DNA of 64,000 bases. Source: JAICSD01 sp963836665 (GTDB taxonomy: Bacteria; Acidobacteriota; Vicinamibacteria; Vicinamibacterales; 2-12-FULL-66-21). The stretch is taken from NCBI GenBank assembly GCA_963836665.1, contig CAWIKL010000001.1, forward strand, positions 3,844,001-3,908,000, written 5' to 3'. Each line of letters opens with the position of its first letter. Positions within the stretch are counted from its first letter, which is position 1. Both the position numbers and the translations under genes were made by a program. Below, piece after piece: positions 40,454 through 49,170 of this stretch. The notes beneath the pieces are model-generated. The model was not told the DNA's origin. It made no database searches and saw only the letters and a program-made list of their open reading frames with translations.

Positions 40454-42868
40454 ATGACTCAGGACCTGGTGTATGCGCTGCGTGCCTTCCGGCGAAGCCC
40501 CGCATTCACGTTCGTCGCGCTGTTGTCGCTGGCCCTGGGCATCGGCGCCACGTGCGCCATTTTCAGTGTCATTTACGGTGTGCTCATCGCGCCGTATCCC
40601 TACGCCCGGCCGGGCGAGATCTGGGCTCCCCAGGTCGAGGCGCTCGACGGGCGCGGCGGCCACGGTTACCAGCTGGAGGAGTTGCGCCGCCTCGCGGCGG
40701 TGCCGGCGTTCTCCGACGTGATGGCGACATCGGGGGAGCTGGTGCTGATGACAGGCGACTTCGCGCCCGAGAGCTTCAACGCCGTGCTGCTGTCGGGCAA
40801 TGCCTTCAACTTTCTCGGCGTGCCGCCGGTGGCCGGACGCACGATCCAGCCGTCGGACATCCGCGCCGACGGCAGTGCCGAGCCCGTTGTCGTGCTGAGT
40901 TATCGGCTGTGGGTCCGGCTCTTCGACGGCAGCCCGACCGCGATCGGGCGCACCCTGACGCTGAATGGCCTGCCGCACACGATCGTCGGCGTCATGCCGC
41001 CGCGCTTCGGCTGGTACGGCAACGACGGTTTCTGGCTGCCGCTCGCGCCGGCGCGTACGGATTTGGGCGGCATCAATCCGATCATGCGGCTGGCTGCCGG
41101 CGTCTCGGAACAAGTGGCCGAGCAGCAGCTCGATGCGCTCAATCGGCAGCTCGCCCGAGAAAAGCCGGCGGCGTTCCCGGCGCAGGGTTTCACAACCAGG
41201 TTGAACAATTATCTCGACGTCACGGTGGCGAGCGGAGAGATGCAGACCAGCCTGCGCCTCCTGATGGGCGCGGTCGCATTCCTGCTGCTCATCGCCTGCG
41301 CCAACGTGGCCAACCTGCAGCTGGCGCGCGGCAGCGCGCGGGCGCGCGAGATCGCCATCCGGATTTCGATCGGCGCCGGTCGCAGGCGGTTGCTCCGCCA
41401 GCTGCTGACCGAGAGCGTGCTGCTGTCGGTCGTCGGCGGCGTCCTTGGCGTGCTGTTCGCGTTTGCCGCCATCCGAGTGATCGTCGGGTTGATGCCCGAG
41501 TTCTATGTCCCGAACGAGTCGCGTGTCGAAATCAACCTGCCGGTCCTGCTGTTCTCGCTCGTCGTCTCGGTGCTGACCGGCATCGTGTTCGGCCTGGCGC
41601 CCGCGTGGCAGTCGTCGAAGCCCGACATGACCGACGCCCTCAAGGCGTCACGCAGCACCGGTGCGGGCGCGCACGGTCGGAGCACCCGCGATCTCCTCGT
41701 CGTGGTCGAAGTCGCGCTCTCGGTCGTACTGCTGATCGGATCGGCGCTGACCACGCGCACGTTCGTCGCGCTGCAGTCAACCGATAGCGGGATCAAGGCG
41801 GATCACATCCTCGCCGTCAGCGTGCCGCTTCGCGCCGTGAAATATCCGGCGCTCGATCAGCGGAACCGTTTCGCGCAGGAGCTGCTCGATCGCGTCGGCG
41901 CCCTGCCGGGGGTGGAGGCAGCGACCTTCGGCCTGCCGTTCGGAGGGCCGCAGTCCTCGTTCGCGATCGTCGGACAGCCGGAGGACCCATCGCGGCGTAT
42001 CACCATCAATCTCGCCGGCGCCGAGCACCTGCGCGTATTCGGCATTCCCCTGCGCTCCGGCCGCATGTTCGACGCGGCCGAACTCCGGCGCGGCGATCGC
42101 GTCGCGGTCATCAACCAGACTGCCGCGAGGCAGTGGGCCGCCGGCGCCAATCCGATCGGGTCGCGGGTGCGGCTGGGTGCCCTCGAGCGTCCGCCGTCCC
42201 GCACCGTCGTCGACACGAGCCGTCCACCAGAGGTCACCATTGTCGGTATCATCGCGGACACTCGCAACAACGGTTTGCGCGGTGAAGCCTTGCCCGTGGT
42301 CGTGATGCCGTACACGATCATCGCCGCGGCCCAACGGACGCTGGCCGTGCGCAGCACCGGCGATCCCAACTTGCAGCTGAATCCGGTGCGCGGACTGGTG
42401 CGCGAGATGGACGCGGATCAACCGCTCGGACGTCCGTTCACGCTGGCTGAAGCCATGGGGCAGGAGTTCGTGCAGCCGCGCTTCACGATGGCGCTCTTCA
42501 GCGCATTCGCGGCCCTCGGCCTCGCGCTTGCCGCCGCCGGCATCTACAGCGTGCTGTCGTTTCACGTCACGCGGCGTACGCACGAACTCGGCGTGCGGCT
42601 CGCGCTCGGTGCGCCGCGCGCCCACGTTGCCGGTCTGCTGTTGAAGATGGGGGGACGCCTGATCGCGGTCGGTCTCGCGGTCGGCATCCCGGCGAGTCTG
42701 GCCGCGGCGCGGCTCCTGCGCAGCCAGTTGTTCGGCGTCCAGCCTGCAGATCCGTTGGCCTACGTCGCCGTCGCCGCGCTGCTCGTGCTGGTCACCCTGG
42801 CCGCCTGCTACGTTCCGGCGCGCCGCGCCGCGACCGTCGACCCGATGATCGCGCTGCGCCAGGAGTAG
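40454..42868 (+). CDS. ADOP family MacB/FtsX-like permease
   Basis: 804 residues with two MacB-core/FtsX repeats, the duplicated layout that defines acidobacterial orphan permeases. First module: membrane helix at 18-38 (FVALLSLALGIGATCAIFSV), a periplasmic MacB-type domain to about 260, then three helices with SARAREIAIRISIGAGRRRLLRQLL. Second module: helix near 415-430 (VEVALSVVLLIGSAL), periplasmic domain, and final helices with THELGVRLALGAPRAHVAGLLL and PARRAATVDPMIALRQE. It lacks the cytoplasmic helical N-extension seen in the gene at 1-195. No ATPase gene is adjacent, as usual for these orphans. Substrate unknown; divergent from the DUF4097 gene. Confidence 0.92.
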   Translation: MTQDLVYALRAFRRSPAFTFVALLSLALGIGATCAIFSVIYGVLIAPYPYARPGEIWAPQVEALDGRGGHGYQLEELRRLAAVPAFSDVMATSGELVLMTGDFAPESFNAVLLSGNAFNFLGVPPVAGRTIQPSDIRADGSAEPVVVLSYRLWVRLFDGSPTAIGRTLTLNGLPHTIVGVMPPRFGWYGNDGFWLPLAPARTDLGGINPIMRLAAGVSEQVAEQQLDALNRQLAREKPAAFPAQGFTTRLNNYLDVTVASGEMQTSLRLLMGAVAFLLLIACANVANLQLARGSARAREIAIRISIGAGRRRLLRQLLTESVLLSVVGGVLGVLFAFAAIRVIVGLMPEFYVPNESRVEINLPVLLFSLVVSVLTGIVFGLAPAWQSSKPDMTDALKASRSTGAGAHGRSTRDLLVVVEVALSVVLLIGSALTTRTFVALQSTDSGIKADHILAVSVPLRAVKYPALDQRNRFAQELLDRVGALPGVEAATFGLPFGGPQSSFAIVGQPEDPSRRITINLAGAEHLRVFGIPLRSGRMFDAAELRRGDRVAVINQTAARQWAAGANPIGSRVRLGALERPPSRTVVDTSRPPEVTIVGIIADTRNNGLRGEALPVVVMPYTIIAAAQRTLAVRSTGDPNLQLNPVRGLVREMDADQPLGRPFTLAEAMGQEFVQPRFTMALFSAFAALGLALAAAGIYSVLSFHVTRRTHELGVRLALGAPRAHVAGLLLKMGGRLIAVGLAVGIPASLAAARLLRSQLFGVQPADPLAYVAVAALLVLVTLAACYVPARRAATVDPMIALRQE

Positions 42869-42911
42869 CGGGCTGCTGCGAACGCCGCGCCGCGGCGGCC
42901 CGGATGGTGAC

Positions 42912-43586
42912 TTAGATCTTCAGCCTTCCTGTATAGATGGCCATGCCGGCGACGGCGTCCATGCCAAGGCCGTCGAGCCACGCGATCTCCTCCTCGGTCG
43001 TGACCCCGCCCGCTACCGTAATTGCCTTGGCGGTGGCACCACGTACCTGCTCGATCGCTGGACGCTGGACGCCGCGCATCAGTCCCTCGACATCGACATT
43101 GGTGAAGAGGAACTCGTCGAACCAGGGCTCGAGACGGCGGACGGCGTCCGCCGGCGTGATGTCGAGCCGCGTGCGCCAGCCGTCGATGACAACGCAGCCC
43201 CCCTTGGCGTCGACGGCGGCGACGAGACGTGGCGGCCCGGCGGAGGTGGCTAGCGCTTCGGCGAACGCCAGGTCGGGCTCGCCTCCCCGAAACAACCGCG
43301 AGCCGACGATGACCTTGGCGGCGCCACCGTGGAGAATCGCGGTGACGTCATCGACCGTGCGCACGCCGCCACCGACACGGCAAGGCAGGCGCCGGCAGAT
43401 CGACGCGACCAGCGCGCGGTTGTTCCCCTGATTCTTGGCCGCGTCGAGGTCAATCAACTGGACCTTTGGAAAGGCGCTGAACTTCGCGATCCAGCCGTCG
43501 AAATCGTCGCTGGCCAGTGCCAGGCGCTCGCCCTGGACCAACTGCACGATTTGCCCGTCCTGGAGATCAATCGAGGGAATGAGCAT
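42912..43586 (-). CDS. hisA: HisA, phosphoribosylformimino-AICAR ribotide isomerase
   Basis: 224 residues, (beta/alpha)8 barrel. It performs the Amadori rearrangement of ProFAR in histidine synthesis. Conserved: SIDLQDGQIVQLVQG with catalytic Asp7, VGGGVRTVDD phosphate loop, second catalytic Asp in AAVDAKGG, and VAGGVTTEEEIAWL. Slightly shorter than typical HisA (about 240) but the barrel is complete. The start ATG overlaps the hisF stop (TGATG), as expected for translational coupling. Last gene of the operon; it converges with the ADOP permease gene. Confidence 0.92.
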   Translation of the reverse strand: MLIPSIDLQDGQIVQLVQGERLALASDDFDGWIAKFSAFPKVQLIDLDAAKNQGNNRALVASICRRLPCRVGGGVRTVDDVTAILHGGAAKVIVGSRLFRGGEPDLAFAEALATSAGPPRLVAAVDAKGGCVVIDGWRTRLDITPADAVRRLEPWFDEFLFTNVDVEGLMRGVQRPAIEQVRGATAKAITVAGGVTTEEEIAWLDGLGMDAVAGMAIYTGRLKI

Positions 43587-44344
43587 CAGATCTGCCTGAT
43601 CGGCACGCCGCGCTCGTGCAGATACGTCTTCAGCTCCGCGACGGCGTGCTCGGAAAAATGAAAAATCGACGCCGCCAGCGCTGCGTCCGCACGGCCTCGC
43701 GTGAACACGTCGTGGAAATGTTCGAACGTACCGGCGCCGCCGGAGGCGATCACGGGAATCGACACGACGGACGACACCGCCGCCGTCATCTCGCAATCGA
43801 AGCCGGCGCGCGTGCCGTCGCGGTCGATCGAAGTGAGCAGGATCTCGCCCGCGCCGACCTCTGCCGCCTGGCGCGCCCACTCCACCGCGTCGCGGCCGGT
43901 CGCGGTGCTGCCACTGCGCGAGAACACGGCAAAGCCATCGCCGTCGCGCTTTGCGTCAATCGCGACGATGACCGCCTGTGAGCCATAGCGGCGCGCGAGA
44001 CGGGTGACCAGTGTCGGATCGTCGAGGGCGGCGCTATTGAGCGCGACCTTGTCGGCGCCGGCGTCGAGCGCCGCCTCTGCGTCACCCTCGGATCGGATGC
44101 CGCCGCCGACGGCGAGCGGGATGAAGAGCTCGGCCGAGACCCGGCGGATGGTCTCGGCGAGCGCGCGCCGGTTCTCGATCGTCGCCGTCACGTCGAGAAT
44201 CACCAGCTCGTCGATCCCTTCCAGGTTGTAGCGTCGTGCCAGCGCCGCCGGATCGCCGGCCGACGCCAGATCCTGGAACTGCACGCCCTTGACGACACCG
44301 CCGTCGCGGACGTCGAGGCACGCGATGATCCGTTTGGCTAGCAG
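43586..44344 (-). CDS. hisF: HisF, imidazole glycerol phosphate synthase cyclase subunit
   Basis: 252 residues. Joins HisH-derived ammonia to PRFAR to form IGP and AICAR. LAKRIIACLDVRDGGVVKGV has catalytic Asp11, AIDAKRDGDGFAVF has Asp130, and GGGIRSEGDAE and ASGGAGTFEHF are the phosphate loops. No ATG, GTG or TTG lies in frame near the conserved N-terminus. A CTG at 44344 would give the canonical (M)LAKRII start and puts both catalytic Asp residues at their standard numbers 11 and 130, so a CTG start overlapping the end of hisH is proposed. No GTAC insertion is nearby that could hide another start. Confidence 0.9.
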   Translation of the reverse strand: MLAKRIIACLDVRDGGVVKGVQFQDLASAGDPAALARRYNLEGIDELVILDVTATIENRRALAETIRRVSAELFIPLAVGGGIRSEGDAEAALDAGADKVALNSAALDDPTLVTRLARRYGSQAVIVAIDAKRDGDGFAVFSRSGSTATGRDAVEWARQAAEVGAGEILLTSIDRDGTRAGFDCEMTAAVSSVVSIPVIASGGAGTFEHFHDVFTRGRADAALAASIFHFSEHAVAELKTYLHERGVPIRQI

Positions 44345-44958
44345 AGCGCCACGAAATTGCGCAGGATGCGCATTCCGTCCTCGCCGGATTTTTCCGGATG
44401 GAACTGCACGCCGAACACGTGCCGGCCGTCGTCGACGACGGCGGCGAACTGCGAACCGTGCGAAGTCGTGCCGACCGTCGCATCGGCAACTGAGGCGGCA
44501 TACGAGTGGGTAAAGTAGAAATACGCACCGTCGCCGATACCGGCGAGAAGCTCGGAACGCGCCCGGCTGGCCACCGTGTTCCAACCCACGTGCGGGACCT
44601 TCACTTCTCCTCTCAACAGTGAGCAACGGCCTGGCAGGAGTCCCAGGCCTGCGAGCTCTGGCGCCTCCTCACTGCCGGAATAGAGGAACTGCATGCCGAG
44701 GCAGATGCCGAGAATGGGCAGGTGCGTGCCAGCACGGTGATGAAGTGCGGTGCGCAGGTCGGCGCCAATCGCGGCCGTGGCAGCGAAATTGCCAACGCCT
44801 GGAATGACGATCCCCGTACAGCTCTCGTCAAGGTCGACTGGATCGCGTGTCACAAACGGGGACGCGCCGACCGCCCTCAGACCTTTCAGAAGGGACGTGA
44901 TGTTGCCGGCGTCGTAGTCGATGACTGCGACCCGCGCCCGGCGGCTCGACCCGCTCAC
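44338..44958 (-). CDS. hisH: HisH, imidazole glycerol phosphate synthase glutaminase subunit
   Basis: 206 residues, class I glutamine amidotransferase. Catalytic triad visible: Cys86 in GICLGMQFL, His187 and Glu189 in QFHPEKS. The oxyanion strand is IPGVGNF. It supplies ammonia to HisF. Start is GTG at 44958, which overlaps the hisB stop (GTGA); its own stop overlaps the proposed CTG start of hisF. Confidence 0.95.
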   Translation of the reverse strand: MSGSSRRARVAVIDYDAGNITSLLKGLRAVGASPFVTRDPVDLDESCTGIVIPGVGNFAATAAIGADLRTALHHRAGTHLPILGICLGMQFLYSGSEEAPELAGLGLLPGRCSLLRGEVKVPHVGWNTVASRARSELLAGIGDGAYFYFTHSYAASVADATVGTTSHGSQFAAVVDDGRHVFGVQFHPEKSGEDGMRILRNFVALC

Positions 44959-45542
44959 AACAGTCCCTTCGTCGAGGGCAGCATGCGACCCAGCTGTCTA
45001 TCTTTGGCGCACGCCACGCGCAACGCGCGCGCAAACGCCTTGAAGATCGCCTCGACCTGATGATGGCTCGAGCGGCCGTAGAGCACCTTCACGTGCACGT
45101 TGGCGTGAGCCCCTTGGGCGAAGCCTTCGAAGAAATCCTGCACCAGCTCCGACTGCAGGTCGCCGACGCGCGCGACCTTCAGGTGGAGATCGACGACCGC
45201 GTGCGGGCGCCCCGACAGATCCACCGCGGCGACCGCCAGCGTCTCGTCCATTGGCATCACGAAGTAGCCGGCGCGGTTGATGCCGCGCTTGTTGCCGAGC
45301 GCGCCCGAGATCGCCTCGCCGAGCGCGATGCCGGTGTCTTCCACCGTATGGTGTTGATCGACGTCGAGATCTCCTTCGACCTTGAGCGTCATGTCGAACG
45401 CGCCGTGGCGGGTGAACAGTTCGAGCATGTGATCGAAGAAGCGGATGCCGGTCGCGACGTCGTAGCGGCCCCGCCCTTCGATGCCGAGCGAGAGCCGGAT
45501 CGACGTTTCACGCGTCTTGCGCGCGATTACCGCGCGGCGCAT
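44955..45542 (-). CDS. hisB: HisB, imidazoleglycerol-phosphate dehydratase
   Basis: 195 residues. Dehydrates imidazole glycerol phosphate. Two manganese-binding repeats are visible: DQHHTVEDTGIALGEAI and SSHHQVEAIFKAFARAL, with FFDHMLELFTRHG between them. Only the dehydratase domain is present, so histidinol-phosphate phosphatase must be encoded elsewhere. The start at 45542 (MRRAVIARKTRETSIRLSLG) has GAGGAGGT just upstream, the strongest ribosome site in the operon, lying inside the hisC end; the two genes overlap by 16 bp. Confidence 0.95.
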   Translation of the reverse strand: MRRAVIARKTRETSIRLSLGIEGRGRYDVATGIRFFDHMLELFTRHGAFDMTLKVEGDLDVDQHHTVEDTGIALGEAISGALGNKRGINRAGYFVMPMDETLAVAAVDLSGRPHAVVDLHLKVARVGDLQSELVQDFFEGFAQGAHANVHVKVLYGRSSHHQVEAIFKAFARALRVACAKDRQLGRMLPSTKGLL

Positions 45543-46531
45543 ACGACCTCCTCGAATGCCGGGATCAGAGTTTTGGTGTCCTCGACGATCCCAGCCGTGA
45601 TGCGGAGGCACCCCTCGCACCCAGCTTCCGTGGATCGGTCGCGCACGCGGATGCCGCGCGCCGCCAGCGCCGCGACCATCGCCGGTGCCGTCGGACCGAC
45701 GTGCACGAGAACAAAATTGGCCTCGCTCGGCCACGTCCGCAGTCCGAGGCGCGTGCATGCCTCGGTGATCAGGCGGCGCGACTCTGCCGCCTGCGCTACG
45801 TACCAGTCGCGATAGGCGCGATCGGCAACCGCCGCGGGTAGCGCCGCCGTGACCCAGGCGTTGAGGCTGTAAGGCGGGACGATGCGTCGCACCGGCTCGA
45901 GCGTTTCTTCGTGCGCGGCCAGTGCTCCGGCGCGAAGCCCGGCAAGGCCGTAGGCCTTCGAGAACGTGCGGCCGACGATCAGGTTCGGCAGCTCCGTCAG
46001 CCGCCGATCGTCGAGCACCGTTTGCTGAGCGAAGTCGCCATAGGCTTCGTCGACGAACAGCAGGATCGGCGCGACGGTGCGCGCCAGCGCGAGAATCTCG
46101 CCCACCGGCATGACGACCCCACTCGGATTGTGCGGATTGGTGACGAAGACGATGCGCGTATCGGCCGTGATTGCGCGCCGCAGCGCCGCCGCCGGCAGTC
46201 GGAACCCGTCTTCCATCGGGACCGTCACCATGCGCCCGCCCAACGCCGACACCAGCGTCGCGTACATGTCGAACGCCGGCGTGACGCCCAGGCCTTCCGG
46301 GATTCCGCCGCGGCGATCGCGGAACGCGGCGGCGGTCGCGGCCAGGATGCCTTCATCCATGCCGTTGGTCAAGAGCACGCGCGACGTCGGCACGCCCAGC
46401 GCGTCAGCGACGGCGCTGTGCGCCTGCGCGTAGTCGGGATAGACCCCGGCGTCGACGCGGCCGAGGCGCGACAGTGCGCCGGCGACCGCGGGCGAGCAGC
46501 CGGCGGTGTTTTCGTTCAGGTGCAATCTCAT
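45527..46531 (-). CDS. hisC: HisC, histidinol-phosphate aminotransferase
   Basis: 334 residues, fold-type I PLP enzyme. LHLNENTAGCSPAV at the start, VTNPHNPSGVVMP for substrate and PLP contacts, FVDEAYGDFAQ with the PLP-pyridine Asp, PLP Lys192 in GRTFSKAYGLAGLR, and the C-terminal CLRITAG with the substrate-carboxylate Arg. It overlaps hisD by four bases (ATGA) and hisB by 16. Confidence 0.93.
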   Translation of the reverse strand: MRLHLNENTAGCSPAVAGALSRLGRVDAGVYPDYAQAHSAVADALGVPTSRVLLTNGMDEGILAATAAAFRDRRGGIPEGLGVTPAFDMYATLVSALGGRMVTVPMEDGFRLPAAALRRAITADTRIVFVTNPHNPSGVVMPVGEILALARTVAPILLFVDEAYGDFAQQTVLDDRRLTELPNLIVGRTFSKAYGLAGLRAGALAAHEETLEPVRRIVPPYSLNAWVTAALPAAVADRAYRDWYVAQAAESRRLITEACTRLGLRTWPSEANFVLVHVGPTAPAMVAALAARGIRVRDRSTEAGCEGCLRITAGIVEDTKTLIPAFEEVVCAAR

Positions 46532-47769
46532 CGCGCGCTCAGCCGCTTGCGTATCGACGCCGCGTGTGCGCCGAGTCCTTCGGCCACCGCCAGCGTCACT
46601 CCGGCCGGACCAATCCGTCGCATGCCGGCGCGGGTGACCGTCTGCACCGTCGCGACCCGCACGAAATCAGCAGCCGACAGTCCGCCGCGGGCGCGGGCGG
46701 CACCGCTCGTAGGCAGCACGTGATTGGAGCCGGTGACGTAATCGCCCGCCGCCTGCGCGCTGAACTCGCCGACGAACACCGTGCCGGCGCGCGTCAGCTT
46801 CGCGGCGACGGCCTGCGAATCGCACACGACATGTTCCGGCGCCATGCGGTTGGCGAGCGCGATCGCCTCCTTCAGCGAATGCGTGACGACGATGGCGCCG
46901 TTGCGCGCAAGCGCGGCAGAGGCGGGGCCGCTCGCCGGCATCTGCGCCGCCATTTCCGCCGCCACCGCCGCGGCCAGGCGGCGGCTCGGTGTCACGAGCA
47001 CGGCGCGCGCGTCCTCGTCGTGCTCCGCCTGGGCGATGAGGTCGGCGGCGATCCAGTCAGGACGTCCGCCCGCAGAGACAATGAGGATTTCGCTCGGCCC
47101 GGCGAAAAAATCGATGGCGCAGTCGCCGGAGACGAGCGCCTTGGCGGCGGCGACGTAGGCGTTGCCGGGTCCGACGATCTTGTCGACCTGCGGGATGGTC
47201 GCGGTGCCGTAGGCGAGCGCCGCGATCGCGTGCGCGCCGCCTAACCGGTACAGCCGCGTCACGCCGGCCTCGAGCGCCGCCAGCATCACCGTCGGGTCTG
47301 GCTTGGGACAGACCGCGATCACCTCTCGAACGCCCGCGGCGCGCGCCGGAATCGCTGTCATCAAGAGCGACGAAGGAAGCGGATAGCGTCCGCCCGGCAC
47401 GTAGCAACCAACGCGATCGAGCGGCGTGACGCGCTGTTCGACGGTGACGCCTGGCACCGGCGCCGTGCGCCACGGCCGCGGTACCTGCCGTGCCGCCACG
47501 TGACGGATGTTCGCGGCAGCGAAACGAAGCGCCCGCCGCACCGGCGTCGCGACCGTCTTCGCCGCCGCGTTCATCTCGGCGCGGGTGACCTCGATCGCGC
47601 CGACCAGGCCGTCGAACCGTGACGCGTAGTCGAGTACCGCCGCATCGCCGCGCCTGCGGACGTCCGCGACGATGCGCGCCGCCGCCTGCCCGACCTCCGC
47701 CTGGCGCGCCGCCGAGCGATCGAGGATCGCCGCCAGCGCCCGATCATCAGTTGCGTCAACGATCTTCAT
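46528..47769 (-). CDS. hisD: HisD, histidinol dehydrogenase
   Basis: 413 residues. Zinc-dependent, NAD-linked two-step oxidation of histidinol to histidine. The sequence shows VGCYVPGGRYPLPSSLLMTA, DKIVGPGNAYVAAAKALVSG, DFFAGPSEILIVS, the zinc-ligand region DLIAQAEHDEDARAVLVT, APEHVVC and GDYVTGSNHVLPTSGAAR. The start at 47769 (MKIVDATDDRAL) is preferred; a GTG at 47781 in frame is the alternative. An 8-bp tandem repeat separates it from hisG. Confidence 0.95.
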   Translation of the reverse strand: MKIVDATDDRALAAILDRSAARQAEVGQAAARIVADVRRRGDAAVLDYASRFDGLVGAIEVTRAEMNAAAKTVATPVRRALRFAAANIRHVAARQVPRPWRTAPVPGVTVEQRVTPLDRVGCYVPGGRYPLPSSLLMTAIPARAAGVREVIAVCPKPDPTVMLAALEAGVTRLYRLGGAHAIAALAYGTATIPQVDKIVGPGNAYVAAAKALVSGDCAIDFFAGPSEILIVSAGGRPDWIAADLIAQAEHDEDARAVLVTPSRRLAAAVAAEMAAQMPASGPASAALARNGAIVVTHSLKEAIALANRMAPEHVVCDSQAVAAKLTRAGTVFVGEFSAQAAGDYVTGSNHVLPTSGAARARGGLSAADFVRVATVQTVTRAGMRRIGPAGVTLAVAEGLGAHAASIRKRLSAR

Positions 47770-47774
47770 AAAGC

Positions 47775-47811
47775 CGATCACCCGATCACCCGATTACCCG
47801 ATTACCCGATC
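47775..47811. repeat. 8-bp tandem repeat between hisG and hisD
   Basis: About four copies: GATCACCC twice, then GATTACCC twice, ending GATC. Lies in the only non-overlapping junction in the middle of the his operon and covers the hisD ribosome-site region. Likely slippage-prone. Confidence 0.7.
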
Positions 47812-48700
47812 TCAAATGACTATCTTATTGAGCGGGTACTCGACGATGCCCTGCGCGTCGGCCGCTTTCAGGCGCGGGATGAGGTCCCGCACGGTGCGCT
47901 CCTCGATGATGGTGTTGACCGCGACCCAGTCTTCGTCGCTGAGCGGCGATACCGTCGGCCGCTGGAGCGCCGGCAGCAGGGCCAGCACCTGCGGCAGCTG
48001 GGCGCGCCGCACGTTGAGCATGAGTCCGACACGCCCCTGCGCTTCGATCGCCGCCTTCAGCAATACCGCGATGTTGTCGAGCTTGGCCGCCTTCCAGCTG
48101 TCGGCGAGCGCGTCTGGGTTGGCGATGAGCTGGGTATTCGATTCGAGGACGGTGTCGATGATGCGCAGGCGGTTGGCGCGCAGCGACGAGCCGGTCTCCG
48201 TCACCTCGACGATTGCGTCGGCGAGCACCGGCGGTTTGACCTCGGTGGCGCCCCACGAGAATTCCACCTTGACGCGGACGCCCCGCCGCGCGAAGTACGC
48301 GTCGGTCGCGCGGACCAGTTCGGTCGCGATCGTCGCGCCCTGCAGGTCTTCCGGCCGCTGATAGGCCGAATCCTCGGGCACGGCCAGCACCCATCGGACC
48401 TTGCCGAAACTCTGTTTCGCGTAGATTAAGTCGGCCAGCGCGACGACCCCCTTGCCGCCGCCGTTCGCCGCCTGGTGTTCGGCCACCCAGTCGAGCCCGG
48501 TCAGGCCCGCGTCGAGCACACCGTCGGCAACGTAGCGTGCCATCTCCTGCGCGCGGATCAGCATGCACTCGATCTCCGGATCGTCAATCGTCGGGAAGTA
48601 CCGACCGCGAGCCGGCGTAGATGGTGTAACCCGCCCGCGCGAACAGTTGCACCGTCGCGTCCTGAAGCGAGCCCTTCGGAATTCCAAGTCTGAGTTTCAT
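47812..48700 (-). CDS. hisG: HisG, ATP phosphoribosyltransferase (long form), frameshifted in this assembly
   Basis: 295 residues after repair, the long, hexameric form with its C-terminal regulatory domain (LMLNVRRAQLPQVLALLPAL to WVAVNTIIEE), so it should be histidine-feedback-sensitive without HisZ. Catalytic part: MKLRLGIPKGSLQDATVQLF, DAGLTGLDWVAEH and the PRPP loop EVTETGSSLRANRLRII. The frame breaks at 48601-48602: plus AAGTACCGACC should read AAGTACGACC, so the sense strand restores AGSRSYFPTIDDPEIECMLI. The extra C follows GTAC. First committed step of histidine synthesis. Confidence 0.93.
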
Positions 48701-48718
48701 GCCCGTGTTCATCCGTGA

Positions 48719-49042
48719 CTAACCGCGGCTCTCGGCAGCCAGTGGCCTGAAGCACGTGCGCGTACCCGTGTGGCAGACGTTGCCGTCGCCGAGGCGCTTC
48801 ACCTTCAGCAGCACAGTGTCGTCGTCGCAGTCGACGAGAAGCGCGGTGACCTGCAGGCGGTTGCCCGAGGTCTCGCCTTTCGTCCAGAGCGTGTTGCGTG
48901 TTCGGCTGAAGAAGGTCGCGAAGCCGGTGGCCCGTGTCCGCTCGAATGCGTCGTCGTTCATGAAGCCGACCATCAACACCTCGCCGCTGTCCTCGTCCTG
49001 CACGACCGCCGGTATCAGTCCGTCGAGTTTCGAGTAGTCCAT
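48719..49042 (-). CDS. hisI: HisI, phosphoribosyl-AMP cyclohydrolase
   Basis: 107 residues, the zinc/magnesium cyclohydrolase domain alone. Conserved: GEVLMVGFMNDDAF, LWTKGETSGNRLQV, the metal-binding LLVDCDDDTVLLKV and the Cys pair in NVCHTGTRTCF. The HisE pyrophosphatase domain often fused to HisI is absent, and no hisE gene is in this operon. The start at 49042 (MDYSKLDGLIPAVVQ) fits the family. It is the first structural gene after the attenuator. Confidence 0.93.
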   Translation of the reverse strand: MDYSKLDGLIPAVVQDEDSGEVLMVGFMNDDAFERTRATGFATFFSRTRNTLWTKGETSGNRLQVTALLVDCDDDTVLLKVKRLGDGNVCHTGTRTCFRPLAAESRG

Positions 49043-49070
49043 CTGTGTCTGTCCGCGCAATCCATGGCCC

Positions 49071-49107
49071 AAAAACAAAAAGCCCCGCCGAGGTGTCTCG
49101 GCGGGGC
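49071..49107 (-). terminator. his operon attenuator (intrinsic terminator)
   Basis: On the minus strand a perfect 11-bp stem GCCCCGCCGAG / CTCGGCGGGGC with loop ACAC (49107-49082) is followed by TTTTTGTTTTT (49081-49071). It is directional: the plus strand has no T-run. It lies between the His-rich leader peptide and hisI, the classical place for an attenuator. Confidence 0.85.
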
Positions 49108-49110
49108 GAA

Positions 49111-49170
49111 GGTTGCGGTCTGCTCTCTTTTGACGCTCGTCTACGCGCAACCCGGCCGGCCCGCCGAAGC
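49111..49170 (-). promoter_or_regulatory. Antiterminator segments of the his leader
   Basis: GCTTCGGCGGG (49170-49160), just after the His codons, can pair with the 5' arm of the terminator (CCCGCCGAG, within 49106-49097), using one G-U pair, and would prevent the terminator. A second alternative pair GGTTGCG (49152-49146) / CGCAACC (49117-49111) is perfect. A ribosome stalled at the His codons would leave the first segment free, favouring read-through. Confidence 0.65.
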
